From the NCBI GenBank assembly GCA_900320975.1, contig ONUE01000013.1:1-42005 (forward strand): a stretch of 42,005 nt of DNA. Direction: 5' to 3'. Shown here in pieces: positions 26,593 to 35,315 of this stretch. Made by a program: the position numbers and the translations under genes. The notes beneath the pieces are model-generated. The model was not told where the DNA came from. It did no database searches and saw only the letters and a program-made list of their open reading frames with translations. The stretch comes from an uncultured Bacteroidales bacterium (GTDB lineage: Bacteria > Bacteroidota > Bacteroidia > Bacteroidales > P3). Position 1 is the first letter of the stretch, and each line of letters starts with the position of its first letter.

Positions 26593-28173
26593 ATGAAGAT
26601 TGTCAAATTTTCATTGATGGCCGTTGCAGCGATAGCGCTGCTGGCCTCCTGCGGCAAAGCCGGCAGGTCGACCACCACTGGATGGAACTACAACGACCCT
26701 GAATGGGGCGGTTACGAGGTTTCAAACGAGAGCGAGCAGGGCACTGCCCCCGGACTTGTGTTCATTGAGGGCGGTTCCTTCGTTATGGGACATGTTACCG
26801 AGGACTCCCGCTATAAATGGGACAATGTGGCTCATACCGTCACAGTGTCGTCGTTCTATATCGATGAGTGTGAGGTGAACAACCGCCAGTACCGTGAGTT
26901 TGTCTATTGGATGAACCGTGCCTATGGCGAGGAGTATAGCGAGAAGGTTCGCGCCATTTACCCCGACACCGCCGCTTGGCGTGACAAATTGGCATGGCGT
27001 GAGAGCTTTGTGGACCATTACTTCCAGAGCCCCTCATATGACGAGTACCCTGTGGTGGGTGTGAGCTGGGATCAGGCTATGAAGTTCTGCACTTGGCGTA
27101 CCGACCGTCTGAATGAGAAGATACTTGTGGATCGTGGCATTTTGATGCTTGACCAGGAGAATATTGGTACCAACGCCTTCCAGACTGATGTGTACCTCGC
27201 CGGCCGTTATGAAGGTGAGACCCGTAGAGGTCTTGAGGACTATAATCCCTCCGCCGGTGGCGAGGAGCGTGCAGTCCGCAGAACCGACGGTATCTTGTAC
27301 CCCTACTATCGCCTGCCAACAGAGGCTGAGTGGGAGTTTGCCGCTCTGGGTATGATTGGCAACACCTACGATGAGCGTGTCGTGGAGCACAAGACTTATC
27401 CTTGGGCTGGTCAGAGCTTGCGTTCGGCCAACAAGAAATACTACGGTCAGTTCTTGGCTAACTTCAAGCGTTCGCGTGGTGACGCCATGGGTGTTGCCGG
27501 TAACCTGAACGACGGCTGGGATTACACCTGCCCCGTAAAATGGTACTTCCCCAACGACTACGGTCTGTACAACATGGCTGGCAATGTCAGCGAGTGGTGC
27601 ATGGATGTGTATCGTAAGATTGTCAACCCCCGTGGTGGTGATGATATTGACCCCTTCCGTGGTAACATCTACAAAACCTACGATGTTGACGAAGACGGTG
27701 AAGTCCTTATCGGTGAGGATGGTTTGATTGCTTACAAGGAAGTCGACCCCGACTACAACCGTCGCAACTACCGTCAGGCCAACAACGTGAACTACCTCGA
27801 TGGCGACCGTGCCTCCAACCTCGGTACCGATGGTTGGCAGCCCGCCGAAGTGGAGAGTGGTGACGACGAAGGTGATGAAGGTGGAGAGTCCAACTACGAC
27901 GAAGAGAGCGAAAGCGAGGGCGAAGAGGTCAGCAAGGATAATGAGGAGGATATGTGGACCAACAACATGTATCGCCGCAAATCAGACAACCAGAAAGAGT
28001 CGCCCAGTTCGTCGATGGTTAACAATAAGGTTCGCGTCGTCAAGGGTGGTAGCTGGAAAGACCGTGCTTACTACTTGCAGTCGAGCACTCGTCGCTACTA
28101 CGATCAGGACAAGGGTACCGCATGGATTGGTTTCCGTTGCGCCATGGACCGTCTCGGCTCCCGTGCCAGATAA
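26593..28173 (+). CDS. gldJ: GldJ-like SUMF1-domain lipoprotein of the gliding/T9SS type
   Basis: The 526-residue protein starts with a lipoprotein signal (ALLASC, Cys20), followed by a formylglycine-generating-enzyme-like (SUMF1) domain. Visible motifs are FIEGGSFVMG, VSSFYIDECEVNNRQYREFVYW, YPVVGVSWDQAMKFCTWRTDR, YRLPTEAEWEFAA, LYNMAGNVSEWC, RVVKGGSWKDR and WIGFRCA. Known GldJ and GldK/PorK share this fold; WRTDRLNE and the length fit GldJ better, but PorK remains possible. An acidic insert (residues about 415-455, rich in Asp, Glu and Ser) interrupts the domain before VRVVKGGS. SUMF1 catalytic cysteines are not expected in these structural homologues. It lies 108 bases after porP. Confidence 0.8.
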   Translation: MKIVKFSLMAVAAIALLASCGKAGRSTTTGWNYNDPEWGGYEVSNESEQGTAPGLVFIEGGSFVMGHVTEDSRYKWDNVAHTVTVSSFYIDECEVNNRQYREFVYWMNRAYGEEYSEKVRAIYPDTAAWRDKLAWRESFVDHYFQSPSYDEYPVVGVSWDQAMKFCTWRTDRLNEKILVDRGILMLDQENIGTNAFQTDVYLAGRYEGETRRGLEDYNPSAGGEERAVRRTDGILYPYYRLPTEAEWEFAALGMIGNTYDERVVEHKTYPWAGQSLRSANKKYYGQFLANFKRSRGDAMGVAGNLNDGWDYTCPVKWYFPNDYGLYNMAGNVSEWCMDVYRKIVNPRGGDDIDPFRGNIYKTYDVDEDGEVLIGEDGLIAYKEVDPDYNRRNYRQANNVNYLDGDRASNLGTDGWQPAEVESGDDEGDEGGESNYDEESESEGEEVSKDNEEDMWTNNMYRRKSDNQKESPSSSMVNNKVRVVKGGSWKDRAYYLQSSTRRYYDQDKGTAWIGFRCAMDRLGSRAR

Positions 28174-28252
28174 TGTGGAGAGTTGAGCGTGCTGAGCGTA
28201 AAGCATAAAGAGAACAATGGAAAGTGGAAAGCGGCAGTGCTTTTCACTTTCC
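28174..28252. repeat. GTGGAGAG / GGAAAGTG inverted repeat at the start of the OstA-like gene
   Basis: GTGGAGAGTTGAG (28174-28186) is the complement of the mnmE heptamer type. Bases 28219-28232 and 28239-28252 form an inverted repeat (GGAAAGTGGAAAGC against GCTTTTCACTTTCC, 13 of 14 pairs) with a six-base loop. It covers the likely start codon and signal-peptide codons of the next gene. Confidence 0.65.
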
Positions 28253-29730
28253 TATTTTTATTATTGCCTGTAGCAAAAGGGCAGAGGTTGATAGAGTACA
28301 CCTCAGGCATGGGTTCTCGTGACCCCATGCGTCCAGAGGTGTGGATACTATACCAGGATGTCGTGGCTATGCATGAGGGTATGCGGCTTGAGGCCGACTC
28401 GGCTCACTACGACACTGAGCGCAATAGTTTCACGGCCTTCCGTAATATAGTCATCACACTAACTGACACTACTACCATATATGGCGACAGACTCTATTAT
28501 GACGGTAATACGCGGGTAATTGATATTTGGGCTGATACGGTGGTGCTCATAGATGGTGGCAATATCCTTAAGGCCAATCACCTGACCTACGAGCGCAACA
28601 GTTCCACAGCGTACTATAATGAGTGGGGGCATGGTACTAGTGAAGACCGTACACTTGATAGCCGCCAGGGACAGTACAACTCGCTTGCGAAGGTCTTCTA
28701 CATATATAATGATGTGCAGTTGACAGACTCCACTATGAGACTGAATACAGACACGCTTGTTTATACCACAGAAGACAAGATAGCACACTTTAGGAGCGCC
28801 ACTCATATTTACAGTGATTCATCAACTATATATAGCGAGTTGGGTGAATACAACACAGATACTCGTTTTGCTATCTCCTACCATGCCTCGCATGTGGAGA
28901 ACCAAGGACACATGATAGACAGTGACACACTGTATTACGATGAGATAGTAGAATATGGACGTGCTTACGGTAATGTCAAGATAAAAGACATTGACAACGA
29001 TATTACCTGTTCGGGACGTTATGGTGAGACCAACAGGAAGCTTCGTTTCTCTTTTGTCACCGACAGCGCGCTGGTGCTTTTTGTCGACTCTGGTGACTCT
29101 CTCTACCTGCATGGCGATACCGTTTATCTTACCACCGACACCACCAATCATCTTGCGACTGTGAGGGCTAACTATAAAGTAAAGGTATACCGTAGAGATG
29201 CTCAGGCTATGTGTGACTCCGCGTTCTACAACGCCCATGACTCTACGTTGACGTTATACCGTGACCCAGTTGTTTGGTATGAACACTACCAGTGTACGGC
29301 AGATACCATAGAGTTGCACCACGACACTTCCGGTGTGAAGATAGTATACCTGCGTACAGGTTGCTTTGCTGTGGAGCAGGTTGATAGGGATAAATTCAAC
29401 CAACTAAAGGGGCGCCAGGGAATAGTCTATTTCCTGGAAGGTAACCCCACATATGCAGACATACTGAGCAACGCCCAGATGGTCTATTACATTACTGACG
29501 ATGCCGTTGACGGTAATCTGCAGCTTATAGGTGCAAATGTTGGCATAGGTACTGATATGCGCATATATTTCGATAGCACACATGCTGCATCGAGAGTTGT
29601 TACATACGACAAGCCCGACATGCAGACCTATCCAGTTATGGAGTTGCCAGAAGAGATGAAGCATTTGTCTGATTTTAGGTGGCTGACAGCGCGCAGACCA
29701 CGCTCGCCGGAAGATGTTTTCAAGTGGTGA
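28183..29730 (+). CDS. OstA-like (LptA/LptD N-terminal-type) protein
   Basis: The 515-residue protein has a hydrophobic export segment (AAVLFTFLFLLLPVAKG) and then repeated OstA/LptA-type beta-jellyroll repeats. These have the pattern GMRLEADSAHYD, GDRLYYDGNTRVIDIWADTVVLIDGGNILKAN (in part), DTLVYTTEDKIAHF and HGDTVYLTTDTTNHLATV. Such domains carry lipopolysaccharide to the outer membrane, and Bacteroidota often encode this large OstA-like form. It has no C-terminal LptD barrel. The start is uncertain: TTG 28183, GTG 28189 or GTG 28237 all lie in or beside an oligonucleotide repeat, and no ATG is available before the signal segment. It begins nine bases after the gldJ-like stop, so it is probably in that operon. 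Confidence 0.82.
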   Translation: MSVLSVKHKENNGKWKAAVLFTFLFLLLPVAKGQRLIEYTSGMGSRDPMRPEVWILYQDVVAMHEGMRLEADSAHYDTERNSFTAFRNIVITLTDTTTIYGDRLYYDGNTRVIDIWADTVVLIDGGNILKANHLTYERNSSTAYYNEWGHGTSEDRTLDSRQGQYNSLAKVFYIYNDVQLTDSTMRLNTDTLVYTTEDKIAHFRSATHIYSDSSTIYSELGEYNTDTRFAISYHASHVENQGHMIDSDTLYYDEIVEYGRAYGNVKIKDIDNDITCSGRYGETNRKLRFSFVTDSALVLFVDSGDSLYLHGDTVYLTTDTTNHLATVRANYKVKVYRRDAQAMCDSAFYNAHDSTLTLYRDPVVWYEHYQCTADTIELHHDTSGVKIVYLRTGCFAVEQVDRDKFNQLKGRQGIVYFLEGNPTYADILSNAQMVYYITDDAVDGNLQLIGANVGIGTDMRIYFDSTHAASRVVTYDKPDMQTYPVMELPEEMKHLSDFRWLTARRPRSPEDVFKW

Positions 29731-29734
29731 TTGA

Positions 29735-29776
29735 TGACAAAATGTCAGTCAAGACTGCCATTGGCAGCCTTTTTGC
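29735..29776 (+). promoter_or_regulatory. Sigma-54-like promoter with TGNCA half-site cluster before grpE
   Basis: TGGCAGCCTTTTTGCT (29762-29777) has the GG-N10-GC spacing of a sigma-54 promoter (GG 29763-29764, GC 29775-29776) and matches TGGCAC-N5-TTGCW except at two positions. Just upstream and overlapping are two 13-base palindromes: TGACAAAATGTCA (29735-29747) and CTGCCATTGGCAG (29755-29767). Together they give four TGNCA half-sites. grpE starts about 30 bases after the GC. Whether sigma-54 is used is inference; the palindrome after CTGCC could also be read as a short hairpin followed by CCTTTTT, a possible weak terminator of the gene before. Confidence 0.5.
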
Positions 29777-29805
29777 TATTGTAATGGCATATAAAAAACA
29801 ATGAC

Positions 29806-30366
29806 ATGAGCAAGAAAGAACATAATACCGCGGATGCGGAAGAGAAACAAGAACAAGTGCAACAGCCAGAGGTTGAGCTGACCAAAGAGCAGGATACAGA
29901 GATTGCTCAGGATACCGAAGCAGAGGTCAGTGATGCCGATAAGATACAAGAACTGGGAGAGAAACTGGCTGTCATGAATGACAAATATTTGCGTTTATAT
30001 TCCGAGTATGAAAATTACCGCAAGCGCACCAACTTGGAGAAGGCCGACCTGCTTATCAACGGCAGCAAAGAGATGATGAAAGCCATACTGCCGGTGATAG
30101 ACGATTTCGAGCGAGCCATTTCTGCGACAGCCAATGAAGAGGGTGTGCTGTTGATATACAACAAGATGATGAAGATTCTTGAGCAGAAGGGATTGAAGGC
30201 TATGGAAGTTAAAGGTGAGAAATTTGACGAGAACCTTCACGAAGCAATCACTCGCATACCTGCTGCCGATGAAGCGCAAAAAGGTACCGTTGTGGATGTA
30301 GTAGAGAAAGGCTATTACCTCAACGACAAGGTGCTACGCTATGCAAAGGTTGTAGTTGCTTTTTAA
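29806..30366 (+). CDS. grpE: Nucleotide exchange factor GrpE
   Basis: GrpE releases ADP from DnaK. The 186-residue protein has a low-complexity acidic N-terminus (rich in Glu, Gln and Lys, about 1-45) and a long dimer helix (KLAVMNDKYLRLYSEYENYRKRT is its start, about 50-75). The C-terminal beta domain has the family signature FDENLHEAI and the end GTVVDVVEKGYYLNDKVLRYAKVVVA. It is 15 bases before dnaJ, forming the usual pair; dnaK is elsewhere. Confidence 0.96.
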   Translation: MSKKEHNTADAEEKQEQVQQPEVELTKEQDTEIAQDTEAEVSDADKIQELGEKLAVMNDKYLRLYSEYENYRKRTNLEKADLLINGSKEMMKAILPVIDDFERAISATANEEGVLLIYNKMMKILEQKGLKAMEVKGEKFDENLHEAITRIPAADEAQKGTVVDVVEKGYYLNDKVLRYAKVVVAF

Positions 30367-30372
30367 AGGAGG
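30367..30372 (+). promoter_or_regulatory. Perfect Shine-Dalgarno site of dnaJ
   Basis: AGGAGG lies nine bases before the dnaJ ATG. Bacteroidota genes rarely rely on a strong Shine-Dalgarno site, and most genes in this window lack one, so this one stands out and fixes the dnaJ start. Confidence 0.7.
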
Positions 30373-30381
30373 AAAAGAGTT

Positions 30382-31530
30382 ATGGCAAAGAGAGACTACT
30401 ATGAAGTGCTTGGCGTTAGTAAGAACGCCACACCAGAAGAACTAAAGAAAGCCTACCGTAAGTTGGCTTTGCAATATCATCCCGATCGTAACCCTGGCGA
30501 CAAGGATGCTGAAGAAAAATTCAAAGAGGCCGCCGAGGCTTATGACGTGCTTAGCAATCCGGACAAGAAAGCTCGCTATGACCAATATGGCCACGCCGGT
30601 GTTGACGGCGCATACGGCCAAGGTGGTATGGATATGAACGACATATTCTCTCAGTTTGGCAGCATTTTTGGAGATTTGTTTGGAGGCGGCTTCCGTACAG
30701 GCTTCACTGGTTTTGGCGGAGGTGGTGCTGCACGGCGTGTTTTGCGCGGCACCAATCTGCGTATCAAGGTTAAGTTGACGCTAGAAGAAATTGACCGTGG
30801 TTGCGAGAAGAAGATAAAGGTGAGCAAGTATGTGCCTTGCAAAACATGTAACGGTACTGGCTCGAAAGATGGCAAGTTGGAAACTTGTCCGCACTGCCAC
30901 GGTACGGGAGTTGTTACCGAAACCAAACGCACCATGTTGGGTATGATGCAGACTCAGAGTGCTTGTCCGCATTGTGGTGGCGAAGGTAAAGTGGTTAAGG
31001 ACAAGTGCCACGACTGTCATGGTGATGGTATAGTGAAGAGTGATGAGATAATAACTATAAACATACCTGCAGGTGTGCAGGATGGCATGCAGTTGGCCAT
31101 GCAGGGGCAAGGTAATGCGGCTCCGAGGGGAGGTATTGCCGGTGACTTGATTGTGCTTGTTGAAGAAGTGGAGCACGATACCTTTGAACGTCAGGATGCA
31201 AACCTCTATTACAACGCATTCATCACATTCAGCGAGGCTGCCCAGGGTGCCTCGGTGGAGATTCCGACCCTCAGCGGAAAGGTAAAAATAAAAATAGATG
31301 CTGGTACGCCATCGGGACGTGTTGTACGTCTGAGAGGAAAAGGTTTGCCGGTGCTCAATGGATATGGACGTGGCGATTTGCTTGTGTGTCTTAATGTGTG
31401 GGTGCCTAAGTCGCTGACAAAAGAAGAAAAGAAAATGCTCGATGAGTTGAATAGTCACCCTAACTTCCAGCCTAACCCAACAAAACAGGAGCGTGGCTTC
31501 TTCGACAAGATGAAAGAAATGTTCAACTGA
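30382..31530 (+). CDS. dnaJ: Chaperone DnaJ
   Basis: DnaJ delivers unfolded proteins to DnaK and stimulates its ATPase. The 382-residue product has the J domain (1-70, HPD at 33-35), a Gly/Phe-rich linker ([15 protein letters not shown]), the zinc domain with four CxxC motifs starting at Cys153/Cys156 (CKTC, CPHC, CPHC, CHDC), and the C-terminal peptide-binding domains. It is full length and of the type I class. It overlaps the DUF2851 gene by one base (TGATG). Confidence 0.97.
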   Translation: MAKRDYYEVLGVSKNATPEELKKAYRKLALQYHPDRNPGDKDAEEKFKEAAEAYDVLSNPDKKARYDQYGHAGVDGAYGQGGMDMNDIFSQFGSIFGDLFGGGFRTGFTGFGGGGAARRVLRGTNLRIKVKLTLEEIDRGCEKKIKVSKYVPCKTCNGTGSKDGKLETCPHCHGTGVVTETKRTMLGMMQTQSACPHCGGEGKVVKDKCHDCHGDGIVKSDEIITINIPAGVQDGMQLAMQGQGNAAPRGGIAGDLIVLVEEVEHDTFERQDANLYYNAFITFSEAAQGASVEIPTLSGKVKIKIDAGTPSGRVVRLRGKGLPVLNGYGRGDLLVCLNVWVPKSLTKEEKKMLDELNSHPNFQPNPTKQERGFFDKMKEMFN

Positions 31531-32810
31531 TGACAGAAGCTTTCCTACAGTATGTGTGGCGGCATCAGTTGCTGGGCCACGGGCTGACCACCATTGATGG
31601 TCAGCCTGTTGTCGTATTGCGTGCGGGAGAGCAGAATCACGATGCAGGTCCAGATTTCTTCAATGCAAGGGTGCGTATAGGTGATGTGGAATGGGTTGGA
31701 AATGTAGAGATACACGTGCGTACGTCGGACTGGGTTGCTCATCATCATTCGGAGGATAAGTCATACAATAACATTGTCTTGCATGTTGTTTATGAACATG
31801 ATTGTGGCATTACATTACAAGATGGTCGAGTGCCGTCGACAGTGGAAATGAAGCACTATCTTCATCCTTCATTGATTACCAACTACGATGCTTTGATGTG
31901 TCCCACTGGAGGTATTGATGTGCCATGTGGCAATATGGTAGGGGAGGTGCCAGAATTTCTGGTTAAGTCGTTTATGGAGCGACTTACAGTAGAGCGTATT
32001 GAGGCAAAAACCGATGTGGCGAAGCGCTTACTTGTGGAGAGCCATGGCGGATGGGAGAAGACATGTTATTGGCTTATGGCACATTATTTTGGTGGCAAGG
32101 TCAATGCTTTGCCGTTCGAGTTGCTTGCAAAAGTGACTGACCAAAGGCTACTGTCCCGTTGGAAAGATGATCCGCAGCGTATTGAGGCTTTGCTCATGGG
32201 GCAAGCTGGGCTGCTGGAGGGATATTTTGAAGACGAGTATCCTCGGAAGCTCCAGGCAGACTACAATGCTATTAGTGGCGCGTCGGCGATGAACAAGATT
32301 GGGAGTTATTTATGGAAATACTATTGTCTAAGGCCGTCAAGCTTTCCAACAATACGTATCAGTCAGTTTGCACAGTTGATGTCGACGTCTTCCAATCTGT
32401 TTTCCACGTTGCTTAGCATGACGGATGTTAAGGATATGGAAAAAGTATTTGACAGGTGTGCGGCCAAATATTGGGATGATCATTATAAGTTTGATAAAAA
32501 AATAGATAAATCGTTCGAGAAACATATTGGTAGGATGCAGGCACATCTTCTTATTATAAATGCATGGGTACCCTTGTTGTTTCTCTATGGTTGTGAACAT
32601 GGTCAGCAACAATATAAAGACCAAGCTATAGAGTTGTTGGCACAATTACCTGCGGAAAACAATGCAGTGATACGTCATTGGCAACAAGTAGGAATAAATC
32701 CATCAAATGCGGCGGAGAGTCAGGCTCTGTTGCAATTAAATAGCAAATATTGTTATAAACGTAGATGTCTGGAGTGCAGCATAGGTTTTCAAATATTGAA
32801 ACACAAATGA
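31530..32810 (+). CDS. DUF2851-family protein of unknown function
   Basis: The 426-residue cytoplasmic protein (no signal or transmembrane segment) matches DUF2851, a family found mainly in Bacteroidota. The N-terminal pattern is EAFLQYVWRHQL, with VLRAGEQNHDAGPDFFNARVRI and VGNVEIHVRTSDWVAHHH. The Asp/Glu/His-containing motifs look like a nuclease-type metal centre, but no catalytic role is proven. The C-terminal half is helical, and the end carries a cysteine pair region (YCYKRRCLECSIGF). It overlaps dnaJ by one base and murF-alr by four (ATGA), so translation is coupled to both. Confidence 0.88.
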   Translation: MTEAFLQYVWRHQLLGHGLTTIDGQPVVVLRAGEQNHDAGPDFFNARVRIGDVEWVGNVEIHVRTSDWVAHHHSEDKSYNNIVLHVVYEHDCGITLQDGRVPSTVEMKHYLHPSLITNYDALMCPTGGIDVPCGNMVGEVPEFLVKSFMERLTVERIEAKTDVAKRLLVESHGGWEKTCYWLMAHYFGGKVNALPFELLAKVTDQRLLSRWKDDPQRIEALLMGQAGLLEGYFEDEYPRKLQADYNAISGASAMNKIGSYLWKYYCLRPSSFPTIRISQFAQLMSTSSNLFSTLLSMTDVKDMEKVFDRCAAKYWDDHYKFDKKIDKSFEKHIGRMQAHLLIINAWVPLLFLYGCEHGQQQYKDQAIELLAQLPAENNAVIRHWQQVGINPSNAAESQALLQLNSKYCYKRRCLECSIGFQILKHK

Positions 32811-35263
32811 AAGTATCAGAAATAAGTGAGATAATAAAACCAATCGAGGCGCATGTGGCGCAACCGGAAATGGAAGTGTTGCATCTGCTCACCGATAGTC
32901 GCAGACTTGTAGAATCGCAAGGTGCTGTGTTTTTTGCTATTACTACAAAACGCAATAGTGGTGTAAAATATATTGATGGATTGTATCAGCGTGGCGTTAG
33001 GTCATTTATAGTACCCAACGACTGTCCTATTGATTATCCTGATGCGAACATCTGGCGAGTGAAAGATACAGTGCAGGCTTTACAGATGATATCGGCATAC
33101 CATCGGGCTCAATACAATATTCCGGTGATTGGCATTACAGGAAGTAACGGAAAGACCATTGTGAAAGATTGGCTTGTGCAGATGCTCTCTCCGGAAGGAC
33201 ATGTGGCATCGAGCCCTAAGAGTTATAATTCGCAGATAGGTGTACCACTGTCAGTGTGGCAAATGGGTGATGCTGACAAAATCGGTATTTTTGAGGCTGG
33301 TATATCAGAGACGGGAGAGATGCCGCATTTGCAGAAAGTAATTATGCCTACTATTGGTGTCTTTACTAATATTGGATATGCTCATGATGAGAATTTCCTC
33401 ACGAGAGGACAGAAGATAGCAGAGAAATTGCAGTTATTCACACACTGCGATACGCTTATATATTGTCAAGACCACAAAGATATTCATTCTGCGGTGAGCG
33501 GAATTGAGAGTTTCCGTAATATTAAACTATTTACATGGGGTTGTAGTGAAGGCTGCGATGTTAATTTGCAGCATGTGGAAGTGGTTCATGGTAAATCAGT
33601 TTTGGATGTGTTGTATAATGGAGCAAATTTCAGTATTGTAATACCTTTTGTAGATCGTGCATCTCAAGAAAATGCCATGCATTGTATTACCTTAATGCTC
33701 TATTTAGGTTATTCCAAGCAAACCATAGTGGACCGCTGTGCTAAGCTGATGTCTGTCGAGATGCGGCTTGAAATGGACGAAGCTACAGGTAATAGTCTGC
33801 TCATCAATGACAGCTATTCTCTTGATCTTAATTCGCTCAATATTGCACTAGATTACCTAGGGCATATTAACCAACATCATAGCAAGGTTCTTATCATAAG
33901 TGACTTCATGCAGACGGGCTTGCCCGATACTGAACTATACTCGCAGGTTGCTGCAACCATTAGTCAGCGAGGAATTACGCAGTTGATTGGTATTGGTGAG
34001 GCTCTTAGTCGCAACAAAGAGCTTTTCGATGACATGGAGGCTACATTTTATACCTCAACGCAGGATTTTATAGACAGCTATAATATAGATCAGTTGCAAA
34101 ACAGCACAATCCTACTTAAAGGTGCACGCGTATTTGGCTTCGAACGCATTGCTAAACTGCTCCAGAAGAAGAACCATGAGACGGTTATGGAGGTGAATAT
34201 CGGCGCCTTGATACATAACCTCAATTACTACAGGGCGAAACTTAAGCCCACAACCAAGCTGATGGCTATGGTGAAAGCGTCAAGTTACGGAGCTGGCAGG
34301 GTTGAGGTGGCCACTGCTTTGCAGTTCAGTGGGGTTGACTATCTTACCGTTGCATATGCGGATGAAGGTGTAGATCTGCGTAGAGGAGGTATCACTCTGC
34401 CAATAATGGTCATGAATCCAGAAGAAGCAGCCTTCGACGACATAATACGATACCGTCTTGAACCGGATATTTATTCATTTCGTATACTTGATTTGTTTGC
34501 TGAACACTTGAAACTGATGTCTTGTGGGGAGCAATATTCTGTCCATGTGGAATTTGATACAGGCATGCACCGTCTTGGTTTCAGAGGGTCCGATGTTGAA
34601 ACAATGTCGAGTAGATTGGAAGAATATAAAGATGTGTTGCGTGTGCAGAGTGTTTTCACACATCTTGCTTGTGCAGATGATCCTGCAATGGATGATTTTA
34701 CCAGAATGCAGATTTCTCGCTTCAAGAAATGGAGCGCAAATCTCCCGGGTATCAAGCATATCCTTAATTCTTCCGGTATCACCCGCTTCACCGAAGCCCA
34801 GATGGATATGGTCCGGCTTGGTATTGGCTTATATGGAATTAGTCCAGAGCCTGAGGTGCAAAAAGAACTTAAACAAGTGAGCCGTCTTGTGACACGAATC
34901 TCGCAAATTAAAGATATCCCTGAGGGTGATACTGTTGGCTACAACTGTCGTTGGTGTGCCGAACGCCCCTCGCGTATAGCCATCATTACTATTGGCTATG
35001 CTGACGGACTTCACAGGCGCCTTGGTTATGGCAAGGGTAGTGTGCTCATCAATGGTCACGAAGCCCCGATTATTGGCAGTGTCTGTATGGACATGTGTTT
35101 CATTGATGTTACCGATATTGATTGTCATGAGGGAGATCGCGTCGTCATATTCGGCGATAGCGACCTACTACAACGAAACGCTAAAGCAGCAGGCACCATC
35201 CCTTACGAGCTTCTTACAGCAGTCTCTCCACGTGTAAAAAGAATATACTACCACGAAGAATAA
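32807..35263 (+). CDS. Fused MurF-like ligase and alanine racemase
   Basis: The 818-residue protein has an N-terminal MurF-like domain (1 to about 455) and a C-terminal PLP alanine racemase (about 465-818). MurF part: ATP loop GITGSNGKT (Lys116) and NDSYSLDLNSL where MurF usually has NAN-type residues. Racemase part: Lys490 in AMVKASSYGAG and the catalytic Tyr731 in TIGYADG, plus FDTGMHRLGF and PYELLTAVSPRV. The racemase makes D-Ala, which the ligase would attach as D-Ala-D-Ala to UDP-MurNAc-tripeptide. Such fusions are known in Bacteroidota. A stand-alone MurF is also encoded at 39.5-40.8 kb. ATG 32807 is chosen because of the ATGA overlap; an earlier in-frame start at 32765 is less likely. 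Confidence 0.9.
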   Translation: MKVSEISEIIKPIEAHVAQPEMEVLHLLTDSRRLVESQGAVFFAITTKRNSGVKYIDGLYQRGVRSFIVPNDCPIDYPDANIWRVKDTVQALQMISAYHRAQYNIPVIGITGSNGKTIVKDWLVQMLSPEGHVASSPKSYNSQIGVPLSVWQMGDADKIGIFEAGISETGEMPHLQKVIMPTIGVFTNIGYAHDENFLTRGQKIAEKLQLFTHCDTLIYCQDHKDIHSAVSGIESFRNIKLFTWGCSEGCDVNLQHVEVVHGKSVLDVLYNGANFSIVIPFVDRASQENAMHCITLMLYLGYSKQTIVDRCAKLMSVEMRLEMDEATGNSLLINDSYSLDLNSLNIALDYLGHINQHHSKVLIISDFMQTGLPDTELYSQVAATISQRGITQLIGIGEALSRNKELFDDMEATFYTSTQDFIDSYNIDQLQNSTILLKGARVFGFERIAKLLQKKNHETVMEVNIGALIHNLNYYRAKLKPTTKLMAMVKASSYGAGRVEVATALQFSGVDYLTVAYADEGVDLRRGGITLPIMVMNPEEAAFDDIIRYRLEPDIYSFRILDLFAEHLKLMSCGEQYSVHVEFDTGMHRLGFRGSDVETMSSRLEEYKDVLRVQSVFTHLACADDPAMDDFTRMQISRFKKWSANLPGIKHILNSSGITRFTEAQMDMVRLGIGLYGISPEPEVQKELKQVSRLVTRISQIKDIPEGDTVGYNCRWCAERPSRIAIITIGYADGLHRRLGYGKGSVLINGHEAPIIGSVCMDMCFIDVTDIDCHEGDRVVIFGDSDLLQRNAKAAGTIPYELLTAVSPRVKRIYYHEE

Positions 35264-35283
35264 TTGCAGCATAACGAAACTTT

Positions 35284-35298
35284 TTGCCACACTTTTGC
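35284..35298 (+). promoter_or_regulatory. Possible -24/-12-like element before lon
   Basis: TTGCCACACTTTTGC resembles the grpE element in shape and ends in TTTTGC, but the upstream half has TG instead of GG and other mismatches. Its start point would be about six bases before the annotated ATG at 35316, so it is only a weak candidate. Confidence 0.25.
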
Positions 35299-35315
35299 GT
35301 TTATAGTGCTGTTAT

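Noticed and set aside
29735..29747. CIRCE/HrcA operator before grpE
   Set aside because: The dyad TGACAAAATGTCA is too short and does not match the TTAGCACTC-N9-GAGTGCTAA operator.
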